Shown here piece by piece: positions 1 through 5,280 of a stretch of DNA of 13,359 nt; the stretch's first letter is position 1, and every line of letters starts with the position of its first letter. The notes under the pieces are model-generated. The model ran no database searches. It was not told where the DNA came from and worked only from the letters and a program-made list of their open reading frames with translations. Origin of the DNA: an uncultured Odoribacter sp. (lineage in GTDB: Bacteria > Bacteroidota > Bacteroidia > Bacteroidales > Marinifilaceae). A program made the translations under genes and the position numbers. The DNA lies in the NCBI GenBank assembly GCA_900548135.1, contig URJC01000038.1:1-13359 (forward strand). The letters are read 5' to 3'.

Positions 1-364
1 TAATCCCATTTGCAGAAAAAATAGCAGCTGTCGTTTCTGCGAATTCACGGGAATGATGCCGGCAATCGTAGCCTATACATACTGACTTTTCTTCGTGAGG
101 GAACATCTGGTTAATATAATTGGCAAAACCTTGTGTTGCAGCACCTACTGTGTATATGTTCATTCTGTTGCTTCCAACTCCCATGATGCCCCGTAAGCCT
201 CCGGTACCGAATTCGAGATCGTTGTAAAAGGATTCTATTAACTCTGTAGGATCATTCGCGTTTAACAAACGCTTCACTTCTGTTCGTGTATCTTTGTCGT
301 AAGCTTCGTTCAGCCAGCTTTCTGCTTTACTTCTTGCTATACGAATAATTTCCTGGTTCTCCAT
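1..364 (-). CDS. Phospho-sugar mutase (phosphoglucomutase/phosphomannomutase family), N-terminal part
   Basis: Only the first 121 codons lie in the window; the gene continues past base 1. The translation begins MENQEIIRIARSKAESW and carries the family's N-terminal signature FGTGGLRGIMGVGSNRMN at about residues 52-69, followed by VCIGYDCRHHSREFA at about 95-109. These match the long (about 580-residue) PGM2-like alpha-D-phosphohexomutases, which interconvert hexose 1- and 6-phosphates in the cytoplasm, feeding glycogen, cell-wall and nucleotide-sugar synthesis. The catalytic phosphoserine loop (TxSHNP type) would lie just beyond the edge and cannot be checked. The start is the ATG read on the minus strand at 364-362, about 24 bases below a predicted transcription start. 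Substrate preference (glucose or mannose phosphate) cannot be told from this part. Confidence 0.9.
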   Translation of the reverse strand, partial: MENQEIIRIARSKAESWLNEAYDKDTRTEVKRLLNANDPTELIESFYNDLEFGTGGLRGIMGVGSNRMNIYTVGAATQGFANYINQMFPHEEKSVCIGYDCRHHSREFAETTAAIFSANGI

Positions 365-394
365 AGTGTATTTTTTTATAGTGTTATGTTCTCA

Positions 395-424
395 CAAAGT
401 TATAAAAATAAAAAAGCTCTGCAA
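395..424 (-). promoter_or_regulatory. Bacteroidetes-type promoter of the phospho-sugar mutase gene
   Basis: Read on the minus strand, TAACTTTG (402-395) is an exact TAnnTTTG -7 box, and TTG (424-422) lies 19 bases upstream as the -33 element. Transcription would start near 388, giving a leader of about 24 bases. The -33 element lies in the loop and edge of the terminator hairpin of the upstream gene rplS, so the two signals overlap. The prediction rests on consensus matching only. Confidence 0.5.
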
Positions 425-436
425 TGCAGAGCTTTT
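405..436 (-). terminator. Rho-independent terminator of rplS
   Basis: An 11-bp perfect stem (412-422 with 426-436) encloses a 3-base loop. On the minus strand it is followed by a T-rich tract (TTTTTTATTTTTA). It lies 20 bases after the rplS stop codon and separates rplS from the phospho-sugar mutase gene. Confidence 0.9.
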
Positions 437-455
437 ATTATTTTGTGTAGGGAAA

Positions 456-809
456 TTAAGATCTTTTTTCTTTAATCTTAGCTTTCTTACCAGTTAGATT
501 GCGGAAATAATAAATTCTTGCACGTCTAACTTTACCTACTTTGTTAATTTCAATCTCTTTGATGTACGGAGAGTTCATCGGGAAAATTCTTTCAACTCCA
601 ATGTTACCTGACATCTTCCGGACAGTGAAGGTTTTTGTTTCACCTGTTCCTTTGATCTGAATTACGACTCCACGGAAAACCTGGATACGTTCTTTATTAC
701 CTTCAATAATTTTGTAATGTACGCTGATGGTATCACCAGTGCCGAATGAAGGATGCTCTACAGGGTTCTCAGCAGCAAATGCCTGCTCTGCAATTTTAAT
801 TAAATCCAT
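456..809 (-). CDS. rplS: 50S ribosomal protein L19
   Basis: The 117-residue product is a full-length bacterial L19, which lies at the interface of the 30S and 50S subunits. Recognisable blocks are [16 protein letters not shown], the [14 protein letters not shown] strand, [20 protein letters not shown] and the basic C-terminal stretch [20 protein letters not shown], all typical of the family. I chose the start at 809 (MDLIKIAEQ), because this matches the usual L19 N-terminus; an in-frame ATG at 842 would add 11 atypical residues. The leader is A/T-rich without a Shine-Dalgarno site, normal for Bacteroidetes. The gene has its own predicted promoter near 897-927 and its own terminator, so it appears monocistronic here, not in the rpsP-rimM-trmD-rplS operon of many bacteria. 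Confidence 0.97.
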   Translation of the reverse strand: MDLIKIAEQAFAAENPVEHPSFGTGDTISVHYKIIEGNKERIQVFRGVVIQIKGTGETKTFTVRKMSGNIGVERIFPMNSPYIKEIEINKVGKVRRARIYYFRNLTGKKAKIKEKRS

Positions 810-896
810 GATTCTAAATTTTATAATTTTTATACCGGACACAGTATTATCGCGGAGACTTTCGTATAAGAGACTGTGTACGCTTTAAACAGGTTG

Positions 897-927
897 CAAA
901 GGTAGAAAACTTTATTTTCCTATGCAA
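897..927 (-). promoter_or_regulatory. Bacteroidetes-type promoter of rplS
   Basis: On the minus strand TACCTTTG (904-897) fits TAnnTTTG exactly, and TTG (927-925) lies 20 bases upstream as the -33 element. The predicted transcription start near 890 gives rplS a leader of about 80 bases. Consensus match only, but both elements and their spacing agree. Confidence 0.6.
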
Positions 928-1057
928 GAAACAGTGAAAAAAAAGCGGCACCTGTAATGATTTTCTTTTTTTATTTTACTACTTCCTGAGCTTTTAGCTT
1001 TCATTACGACTCACTTATCGTTTATACTGGAAACGTTTGTATAATTTTATGGAAAAA

Positions 1058-1089
1058 CTTTTTTATTCCGGAAAAAGGTCTTACATTTG
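1058..1089 (+). promoter_or_regulatory. Promoter of the greA-HIT operon
   Basis: TACATTTG at 1082-1089 is an exact TAnnTTTG -7 box. The -33 region at about 1058-1062 (CTTTT) is a poor match to TTTG. A start near 1096 would leave a leader of about 100 bases before greA. In the 387 bases between rplS and greA this and the rplS promoter are the only clear signals; a 7-bp inverted repeat (954-960 with 1001-1007) flanks an intervening T-rich stretch of no known role. Confidence 0.5.
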
Positions 1090-1140
1090 CAATCGGAGGT
1101 GAGGATTCCGAGTATAAAAACCGGGATTCTTTTTAATAAA

Positions 1141-1175
1141 GGCACTTATTGGAGGATAAGTGTCATTATTTTTAT
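1141..1175 (+). promoter_or_regulatory. Hairpin plus U-rich tract in the greA leader (possible attenuator)
   Basis: A 9-bp stem (1141-1149 with 1156-1164, one G-U pair) encloses the 6-base loop TGGAGG, and is followed by ATTATTTTTATG. It sits in the predicted greA 5' leader, 33 bases before the start codon. The form resembles a modest intrinsic terminator inside a leader, or a structure affecting translation. Function is inferred from shape alone. Confidence 0.4.
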
Positions 1176-1196
1176 GTATAAAATAAACGCTTAAAT

Positions 1197-1682
1197 ATGA
1201 CAGTTATGAGCAACAAAGTATCTTACGTTACAAAAGAGGGATTGAAAAAATTGCAGGATGAACTAGAGAGATTGCAGAGTGTGGAACGTCCAAGGATTTC
1301 AAAAGCAATTGGCGAAGCCATTGAGAAAGGTGATATTTCTGAAAATGCAGAATATGATGCAGCTAAAGATGCTCAGGGACTTTTGGAAGCAAAAATTGCT
1401 CAGCTGCAGGATACAATCGCCAGCTGTCGCGTTATTGACGAATCACAGATTGATACATCAAAAGTGCAGATGCTCAATAAGGTGACCATTAAAAACGTGA
1501 AAACTGGGGCAACGATGACTTATACATTGGTATCAGAAACTGAAGCCAATTTCAAAGAAGGAAAATTATCTATTCATACTCCGATAGCACAGGCCTTGGT
1601 TGGCAAGAAATTAGGAGATAAAGTGATGGTGAAAGTTCCTGCTGGTGAAATGGAATTTGAAATTATGGATATCAGTCTTTAA
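1197..1682 (+). CDS. greA: Transcription elongation factor GreA
   Basis: GreA enters the secondary channel of RNA polymerase and stimulates cleavage of backtracked RNA so that stalled complexes resume. The 161-residue product has the two expected parts: an N-terminal antiparallel coiled coil (about residues 10-80) and a C-terminal FKBP-like globular domain (about 85-161, with LNKVTIKNVKTGATMTYTLV and ALVGKKLGDKVMVKVPAGE). The tip signature KGDISENAEYDAAKDAQ supplies the acidic pair D46 and E49, equivalent to E. coli D41 and E44. A second in-frame ATG at 1206 would give 158 residues, nearer the usual GreA length, so the true start is uncertain by three codons. The HIT-family gene follows after 16 bases, apparently in one transcript. 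Confidence 0.96.
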   Translation: MTVMSNKVSYVTKEGLKKLQDELERLQSVERPRISKAIGEAIEKGDISENAEYDAAKDAQGLLEAKIAQLQDTIASCRVIDESQIDTSKVQMLNKVTIKNVKTGATMTYTLVSETEANFKEGKLSIHTPIAQALVGKKLGDKVMVKVPAGEMEFEIMDISL

Positions 1683-1698
1683 GCTTTATTGTTGTATT

Positions 1699-2097
1699 AT
1701 GGCCTCAATTTTTACCAAGATAATAAAAGGAGAAATTCCTTCTTACAAAATTGCAGAGGATGAGCATTATTATGCTTTTCTGGATATTAATCCCTTGCAA
1801 AAAGGGCATACTTTAGTTGTCCCCAAGCAGGAAACTGATTATATTTTTGACCTTTCTGACGAACAGTTGGCTGGATTGATGGTTTTTGCAAAAAAAGTAG
1901 CCAGAGCTATAGAAAAAAGTATACCTTGCCAAAGGGTTGGAGTTGCAGTGTTGGGATTAGATGTTCCTCATGCACACGTACATCTGGTACCCTTAAATGG
2001 AGGAAATGATTTGAATTTCTGTAATCCCAAAAAGCAATTTTCCGCTGAAGAAATGAAAGCATGTGCAGAGTTGATTGCGGGGAATGTAAATGGATGA
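1699..2097 (+). CDS. HIT (histidine triad) family nucleotide-binding hydrolase
   Basis: The 132-residue protein starts MASIFTKIIKGEIPSYKIAE, a standard HINT-type beginning, continues with FLDINPLQKGHTLVVPK, and has the triad DVPHAHVHLVPLN with H91, H93 and H95; by analogy with Hint1, H93 is the nucleophile. HIT proteins hydrolyse nucleoside phosphoramidates or related nucleotidyl compounds in the cytoplasm; the physiological substrate in bacteria is generally unclear. The start at 1699 was preferred to an in-frame ATG at 1645, which overlaps greA and would add 18 residues unlike the family. It lies 16 bases after greA and ahead of a terminator at 2183, so the two genes probably form a two-gene operon; the pairing is, as I recall, common in Bacteroidetes. 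Confidence 0.93.
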   Translation: MASIFTKIIKGEIPSYKIAEDEHYYAFLDINPLQKGHTLVVPKQETDYIFDLSDEQLAGLMVFAKKVARAIEKSIPCQRVGVAVLGLDVPHAHVHLVPLNGGNDLNFCNPKKQFSAEEMKACAELIAGNVNG

Positions 2098-2182
2098 GTT
2101 TTGTGATGAATAGGTTAAATGTGACTGTTTAAATTTTTTAATTCATTGCAGACAATTCGAGTTATAGCTTACAAAATAATAT

Positions 2183-2229
2183 AAAGACGGTCAGGATAGA
2201 TTTAATCTGTTTTGACTGTCTTTTATTTT
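2183..2229 (+). terminator. Rho-independent terminator of greA-HIT
   Basis: An 11-bp stem (2183-2193 with 2213-2223, one G-U pair) is followed by the T-rich tail TTTTATTTTA. A small inner stem AGAT/ATCT lies in the loop. It lies about 85 bases after the HIT gene stop. Confidence 0.85.
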
Positions 2230-2242
2230 AGATTTTCATCGA

Positions 2243-2274
2243 TTTTAATTGTACCGGATTCGGTATAATTAAAA
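2243..2274. repeat. Long palindrome (14-bp arms, GATT loop)
   Basis: Bases 2243-2256 pair with 2261-2274, with one G-U pair and a 4-base loop. The inner half is GC-containing (TACCG/CGGTA) and the outer half is A/T only. There is no long T-run on either side, so a plain terminator is not obvious. It could be an operator, an end of a decayed element, or a weak bidirectional terminator between the convergent HIT and lysR units. Together with the adjacent possible relic it fills most of the gap between the HIT gene and lysR. Confidence 0.5.
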
Positions 2275-2444
2275 ATGCGGCGGGAAGCCAATCCCGAGCT
2301 GAAGGGAAATATACATGATGATGTCACTATCAATAAACTTGTCTGTTTATCGAACAGAATATGCCACAAAGAGAGCGTCTCGTTAAGCTAAATCAAATAG
2401 CCATCCATCAAATGAACATATTGGAAAGTGGAGGAGCATTTTAA
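2269..2444 (+). pseudogene. Possible frameshifted relic of an unidentified gene
   Basis: Two overlapping reading frames look protein-like though neither forms a gene. From ATG 2275 one frame reads RREANPELKGNIHDDVTINK and goes on to a stop near 2389. A different frame, open from 2337, contains EQNMPQRERLVKLNQIAIHQ and ends at 2444. Joined by a frameshift near 2340 they would give about 55 residues of helical, charged sequence. The first part faintly resembles the H-box of HisKA_3/LytS-type histidine kinases (IHDDV), but this is not enough to identify it. No ribosome-binding site or partner gene supports expression. It may be the leftover of a lost gene, or chance. Confidence 0.25.
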
Positions 2445-2487
2445 TTAACAGCATTGGAGTGATGGTATAGGTCTTGTCCTATTTTGT

Positions 2488-3387
2488 CTATAGACTGACA
2501 GGATCCTTGCTGTTTTTTAGTGTGTAATCCAGAAATTTCTGAGCATAGGGATCAATTTCACCTTGTCGGTGGATGGCGTAAAATTTACGTTCGATAGTTA
2601 ATCCTTCTGTTTCGATGATCTTAAGTTTATTGGAACGTAATTCTTCCCGTATACTGAATATGGAAAGCAGGGCAAAACAATCGGAGTATTGTAAATATTG
2701 TTTAATCCCTTCGGTGCTACCCAACACCAATTGATTATGCAGAGAATGGACGGGAATACCGATAGCGGTAAGGTGTTTTTTTATCACATGATAAGTACCA
2801 GAGCCTTTTTCCCGTTGAACAAAATGGAGGTTTAAAAGTTCTTTCCGGGATATACTTTCCGCTATGGGATTGTGGGCAGCACAAACCAGCACAATTTCAT
2901 CCCGCAGATAAGGTATGTAATGAATATCCGGTTGCGTTGGAGTTCCCTCTATAAAGGCTAAATGTATGTTGTTGGCCAGGACTTCCTTTTCGATCTGGTC
3001 GGTGTTACCACTAGTCAGGTTTATTTTTATTTCAGGATTTTGGGTGGTAAAACCTGCCAAAATTCCGGGCAGTACGTATTGTGAAAGAGTGGTACTCGCT
3101 CCCAGGTATAAAGTGCCGTTGAAAGTGCTCCGCATCTTGTCCAGTTCAAAAGAAATTTCCCGCTCTTTCTGGAGTAGTAATTCAGTTTCAGCCAATAAAT
3201 AGTGGCCGGCATCTGTCAGGCTCATCCTCCCTTTCTCCCTATGAAACAAGGTGATTCCCAGTTCTTTTTCCAATTCCCGTATATTTTTAGAAATGGCAGG
3301 TTGTGAAAGGTAAAGCTCTTGAGCAACCTGAGTTGTATTCGGATTTTTAGCCAGATGATAAAATACTTTAAATTTGTGATCGAGCAT
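2488..3387 (-). CDS. LysR-family transcriptional regulator
   Basis: The 299-residue protein is of full LysR length. Residues 1-60 form the winged helix-turn-helix: VAQELYLSQPAISKNIRELE is the recognition region and LGITLFHREKGRMSLTDAGH the wing. About residues 62-85 make the linker helix, and about 90-290 the periplasmic-binding-protein-like effector domain with LYLGASTTLSQYVLPGILAG. The effector cannot be told from the sequence; the domain resembles the CysL/CbbR-like group in general form. Start ATG at 3387 gives the usual N-terminus (LDHKFKVFYHLAKN). It is divergent from the V-type ATPase operon across 265 bases, the classical arrangement for a LysR regulator and its target, so control of the ATPase genes and of itself is a reasonable but unproven inference. 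Downstream it converges on the gene-poor stretch after the HIT gene. Confidence 0.93.
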   Translation of the reverse strand: MLDHKFKVFYHLAKNPNTTQVAQELYLSQPAISKNIRELEKELGITLFHREKGRMSLTDAGHYLLAETELLLQKEREISFELDKMRSTFNGTLYLGASTTLSQYVLPGILAGFTTQNPEIKINLTSGNTDQIEKEVLANNIHLAFIEGTPTQPDIHYIPYLRDEIVLVCAAHNPIAESISRKELLNLHFVQREKGSGTYHVIKKHLTAIGIPVHSLHNQLVLGSTEGIKQYLQYSDCFALLSIFSIREELRSNKLKIIETEGLTIERKFYAIHRQGEIDPYAQKFLDYTLKNSKDPVSL

Positions 3388-3410
3388 AAGTGAAGAGATT
3401 ATATTTTTTG

Positions 3411-3441
3411 CAAATTAAAAGAAATTAATCTTTTAAACAAA
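3411..3441 (-). promoter_or_regulatory. Promoter of the lysR-type gene
   Basis: Minus-strand TTTG (3441-3438) lies 19 bases before TTAATTTG (3418-3411), which misses the TAnnTTTG consensus at one position. A start near 3404 leaves a leader of under 20 bases. Between the two boxes an imperfect dyad (AAAAGA, 6 bases, TCTTTT; 3417-3434) could be an autoregulatory site. Confidence 0.45.
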
Positions 3442-3510
3442 ACTTCTTTGAGGAACGTAGAATTCAGGTTTAAGTTTTTGAGAAAAAGGGAATGAAAAGT
3501 GACAAATGTT

Positions 3511-3540
3511 GATTTAAATCGTTTTAATTCTGACGATTTA
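3511..3540. promoter_or_regulatory. Dyad of GATTTA half-sites, candidate operator
   Basis: TAAATCG (3515-3521) and CGATTTA (3534-3540) form a perfect 7-bp inverted repeat around 12 bases. The left arm overlaps a second palindrome, GATTTAAATC (3511-3520), so there are three GATTTA half-sites in 30 bases. The dyad ends exactly where the predicted -33 element of the ATPase operon begins, a position suited to an activator. It does not follow the strict T-N11-A LysR box, so assignment to the neighbouring regulator is inference. Confidence 0.4.
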
Positions 3541-3570
3541 TTTGTTATTAAACCTAAAACTATTAATTTG
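3541..3570 (+). promoter_or_regulatory. Promoter of the V-type ATPase operon
   Basis: TTTG (3541-3544) lies 18 bases before TTAATTTG (3563-3570). The -7 box has the same one-base departure from TAnnTTTG as the divergent lysR-type gene's box. A start near 3577 gives a leader of about 76 bases. A 13-residue reading frame (3584-3625) with a GGAGG upstream lies in this leader. Confidence 0.45.
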
Positions 3571-3652
3571 GAGGCTTCAAATAATGAGGATTGGCATGCC
3601 TATTGTAAGGTGTGTTATGAGCTAGAAAAATTATTCAAAACTATATTCAAAT

Positions 3653-4258
3653 ATGGAAAATAAATTAGATGTCTTGACGAAAAAACTGTATGATGAGGGG
3701 GTTGACAAGGCAAATCAGGAAGCAGAAAAGATTATAGCCCGTGCGAAAGATGATGCAGCTAAATTAGTCACCGATGCTGAAGCGAAAGCAAAAGCAATAC
3801 AGGCAAAAGCTGAGGCTGATGTGGAGAATCTGAAAAAGAAAGCCGAGTCGGAAATGACCTTGAGTGCGCGCCAGGCTATTACGGCCCTCAAACAGGCTAT
3901 CACGGGGTTGATCTCAGGAAAAGTGGCTGGCGAAATGGCAAAGGCCGGTTTTAAGGAAGAAACTTTTGTACAGGAAATGTTGGTTGAGGTTGTTAAAAAA
4001 TGGGATGTTACTTCTGGAAATCTGAATTTGGAAATGATACTATCTGAAGAAGAAAAAGATAAATTCCAGAAGTTTGTGGCTGCGAAATATAAAGAATTAT
4101 TGGATAAGGGGCTGGAGATTAAAGTAGGTGATACGAACGGTGCTTTTGTTATTCAACCCAAAGATGGAAGTTATCAGATAGCCTTCTCCGAGGAACTTTT
4201 TGAATCATTCTTCAATCAGTATATGAGGAGTTTTACGAAAAGCTTGCTCTATCAATAG
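3653..4258 (+). CDS. atpE: V-type ATPase subunit E (peripheral stalk)
   Basis: The 201-residue protein opens the ATPase operon. Residues about 8-75 are a charged, alanine-rich helix (LYDEGVDKANQEAEKIIARA, then heptad-like AKLVTDAEAKAKAIQAKAEA), as expected for the coiled-coil part of the peripheral stalk; about 85-201 form the globular C-terminal domain that binds the head. Subunit E with its partner G/H keeps the A3B3 head from turning with the rotor. No G/H gene is recognisable in the operon, so E must pair with a protein encoded elsewhere, with itself, or with a diverged partner. The ATG at 3653 gives MENKLDVLTKKLYD, a typical start. The next gene follows after a 117-base gap rich in inverted and A/T repeats. 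Confidence 0.9.
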   Translation: MENKLDVLTKKLYDEGVDKANQEAEKIIARAKDDAAKLVTDAEAKAKAIQAKAEADVENLKKKAESEMTLSARQAITALKQAITGLISGKVAGEMAKAGFKEETFVQEMLVEVVKKWDVTSGNLNLEMILSEEEKDKFQKFVAAKYKELLDKGLEIKVGDTNGAFVIQPKDGSYQIAFSEELFESFFNQYMRSFTKSLLYQ

Positions 4259-4262
4259 GGTG

Positions 4263-4284
4263 AATTTTGGGCGATTCCAAAATT
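4263..4284 (+). repeat. Inverted repeat just after atpE
   Basis: A perfect 8-bp repeat (AATTTTGG at 4263-4270, CCAAAATT at 4277-4284) with a GCGATT loop begins four bases after the atpE stop. No T-run follows, so a transcript end is unlikely; it may protect or mark a processing site in the operon mRNA. Confidence 0.5.
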
Positions 4285-4338
4285 TAGGTGAGCGATGAAG
4301 GAATCCTTGTGAGACTGGAAACTTTTCAGGGATGAATG

Positions 4339-4370
4339 AACGTAAGTCTACAATTTAAAATCTAAAAATT
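4339..4370 (+). repeat. A/T-rich intercistronic repeat, copy before the DUF2764 gene
   Basis: AACGTAAGTCT (4339-4349) is followed by AATTTAAAATCTAAAA, ending a few bases before the GTG start of the next gene. Similar sequence precedes atpA, atpB and atpK in this operon, the closest match being in front of atpB (7094-7130). Confidence 0.45.
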
Positions 4371-4375
4371 AACAC

Positions 4376-5191
4376 GTGGATTATATTGCTTTTATAGCAG
4401 GTTTGCCGGAAATAGCATGGGATGACCGGAAATTGTCACTGACAGTGGCTGAATTCCGGGAACAGTTGAAAGATTATATCATCCCTAAGGATGAAAAATG
4501 GATGGATCTGTTTTTCTTACCTTACGATAATGCTCAGGTGCTGCGTTTACTGAATAAACAAGAACCGGATGCGGCATTAATGACTGTTTATCCTGTAAAA
4601 TTGCTGGAAGAAGAAATCATAGAACCCGATAAGGCAGTTCCACCTTTTTTACGGGAGTTTATTACAGATTTCAAGGAAGAACATTTGCGGTATGATGTGT
4701 CTCCGGAGAATGTGTTAAGCTGGATGTATTATGATTATATGCTGAAATCTGATAATCTTCTGGTGAGAAGATATGCAGAATTTACTATGAATCTGAAAAA
4801 TCTGGTCACAGCGTTGAATGCCCGGAAATATGGCAGGGAGATTTCAAGAGAAGTGATTGGTACAAATGAATTTGCCGTTGCTTTGAGGACCTCTAATGCA
4901 AAAGATTTTGGTCTGGGGATGGAATACCCTTATGTAGAAAAAGTACTTACTCTGATGGATAATGATAATCTGGTTGAGCGTGAACGTGGCCTGGACTTAA
5001 TTATCTGGAATTTTCTGGAGGAGGCTGTCACTTTTGAGTACTTTTCTCTTGAAAGAGTGATCAGTTATGTGTTACGGTTAATGATCGTTGAACGCTGGAG
5101 TAAAATGACTGCTGAATCTGGCCGGAAGGTATTTATGGAAATGATAGAGCGTTTCCGGCAAAGCTTTCAGTTTGATGAACAATTTAAATAA
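4376..5191 (+). CDS. DUF2764 family protein, V-type ATPase operon subunit of unknown role
   Basis: The 271-residue product belongs to the conserved 'X' gene between atpE and atpA in bacterial E-X-A-B-D-I-K operons (DUF2764; CT309 in Chlamydia holds the same place). It begins MDYIAFIAGLPEIAWDD, then KDEKWMDLFFLPYDNAQVLR, and is largely helical and acidic with no membrane segment, signal peptide or nucleotide-binding motif. The start is GTG at 4376: an in-frame TAA lies two codons upstream, and the next ATG would remove some 41 conserved-looking residues. No function is established to my knowledge. The operon has no recognisable subunit C, the socket joining the D/F shaft to the K ring; C is also an all-helical soluble protein, so DUF2764 could replace it, but this is inference without detected homology. 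Confidence 0.85.
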   Translation: MDYIAFIAGLPEIAWDDRKLSLTVAEFREQLKDYIIPKDEKWMDLFFLPYDNAQVLRLLNKQEPDAALMTVYPVKLLEEEIIEPDKAVPPFLREFITDFKEEHLRYDVSPENVLSWMYYDYMLKSDNLLVRRYAEFTMNLKNLVTALNARKYGREISREVIGTNEFAVALRTSNAKDFGLGMEYPYVEKVLTLMDNDNLVERERGLDLIIWNFLEEAVTFEYFSLERVISYVLRLMIVERWSKMTAESGRKVFMEMIERFRQSFQFDEQFK

Positions 5192-5280
5192 TTTACGATT
5201 GATCATTGATGGTTTATGATGGGAATGCAGATAGCGAAAATCATAAATTGAAAATCAAAAATCTAAAATCAATAAACTTT
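5192..5280 (+). repeat. A/T-rich intercistronic stretch before atpA
   Basis: The 89-base gap holds two tandem near-repeats, ATTGATCATTGATGG with TTTATGATGG, then AAATTGAAAATCAAAAATC and TAAAATCAATAAAC directly before the atpA ATG. Weak open reading into this gap makes an in-frame ATG at 5206 look like a longer atpA start, but its residues are clearly repeat-derived. Confidence 0.45.

Noticed and set aside
810..842. Extended rplS start at 842 (11 extra residues)
   Set aside because: The extra residues are read from A/T-rich leader and do not fit the L19 N-terminus; MDLIKIAEQ is the usual beginning.
1645..1698. Extended start of the HIT gene inside greA
   Set aside because: The 18 added residues are a frame-shadow of the greA end; MASIFTKIIKGEIPS is the family's normal start.
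5206..5280. Extended atpA start
   Set aside because: The added 25 residues come from intercistronic A/T-rich repeat and are absent from V-type A subunits.
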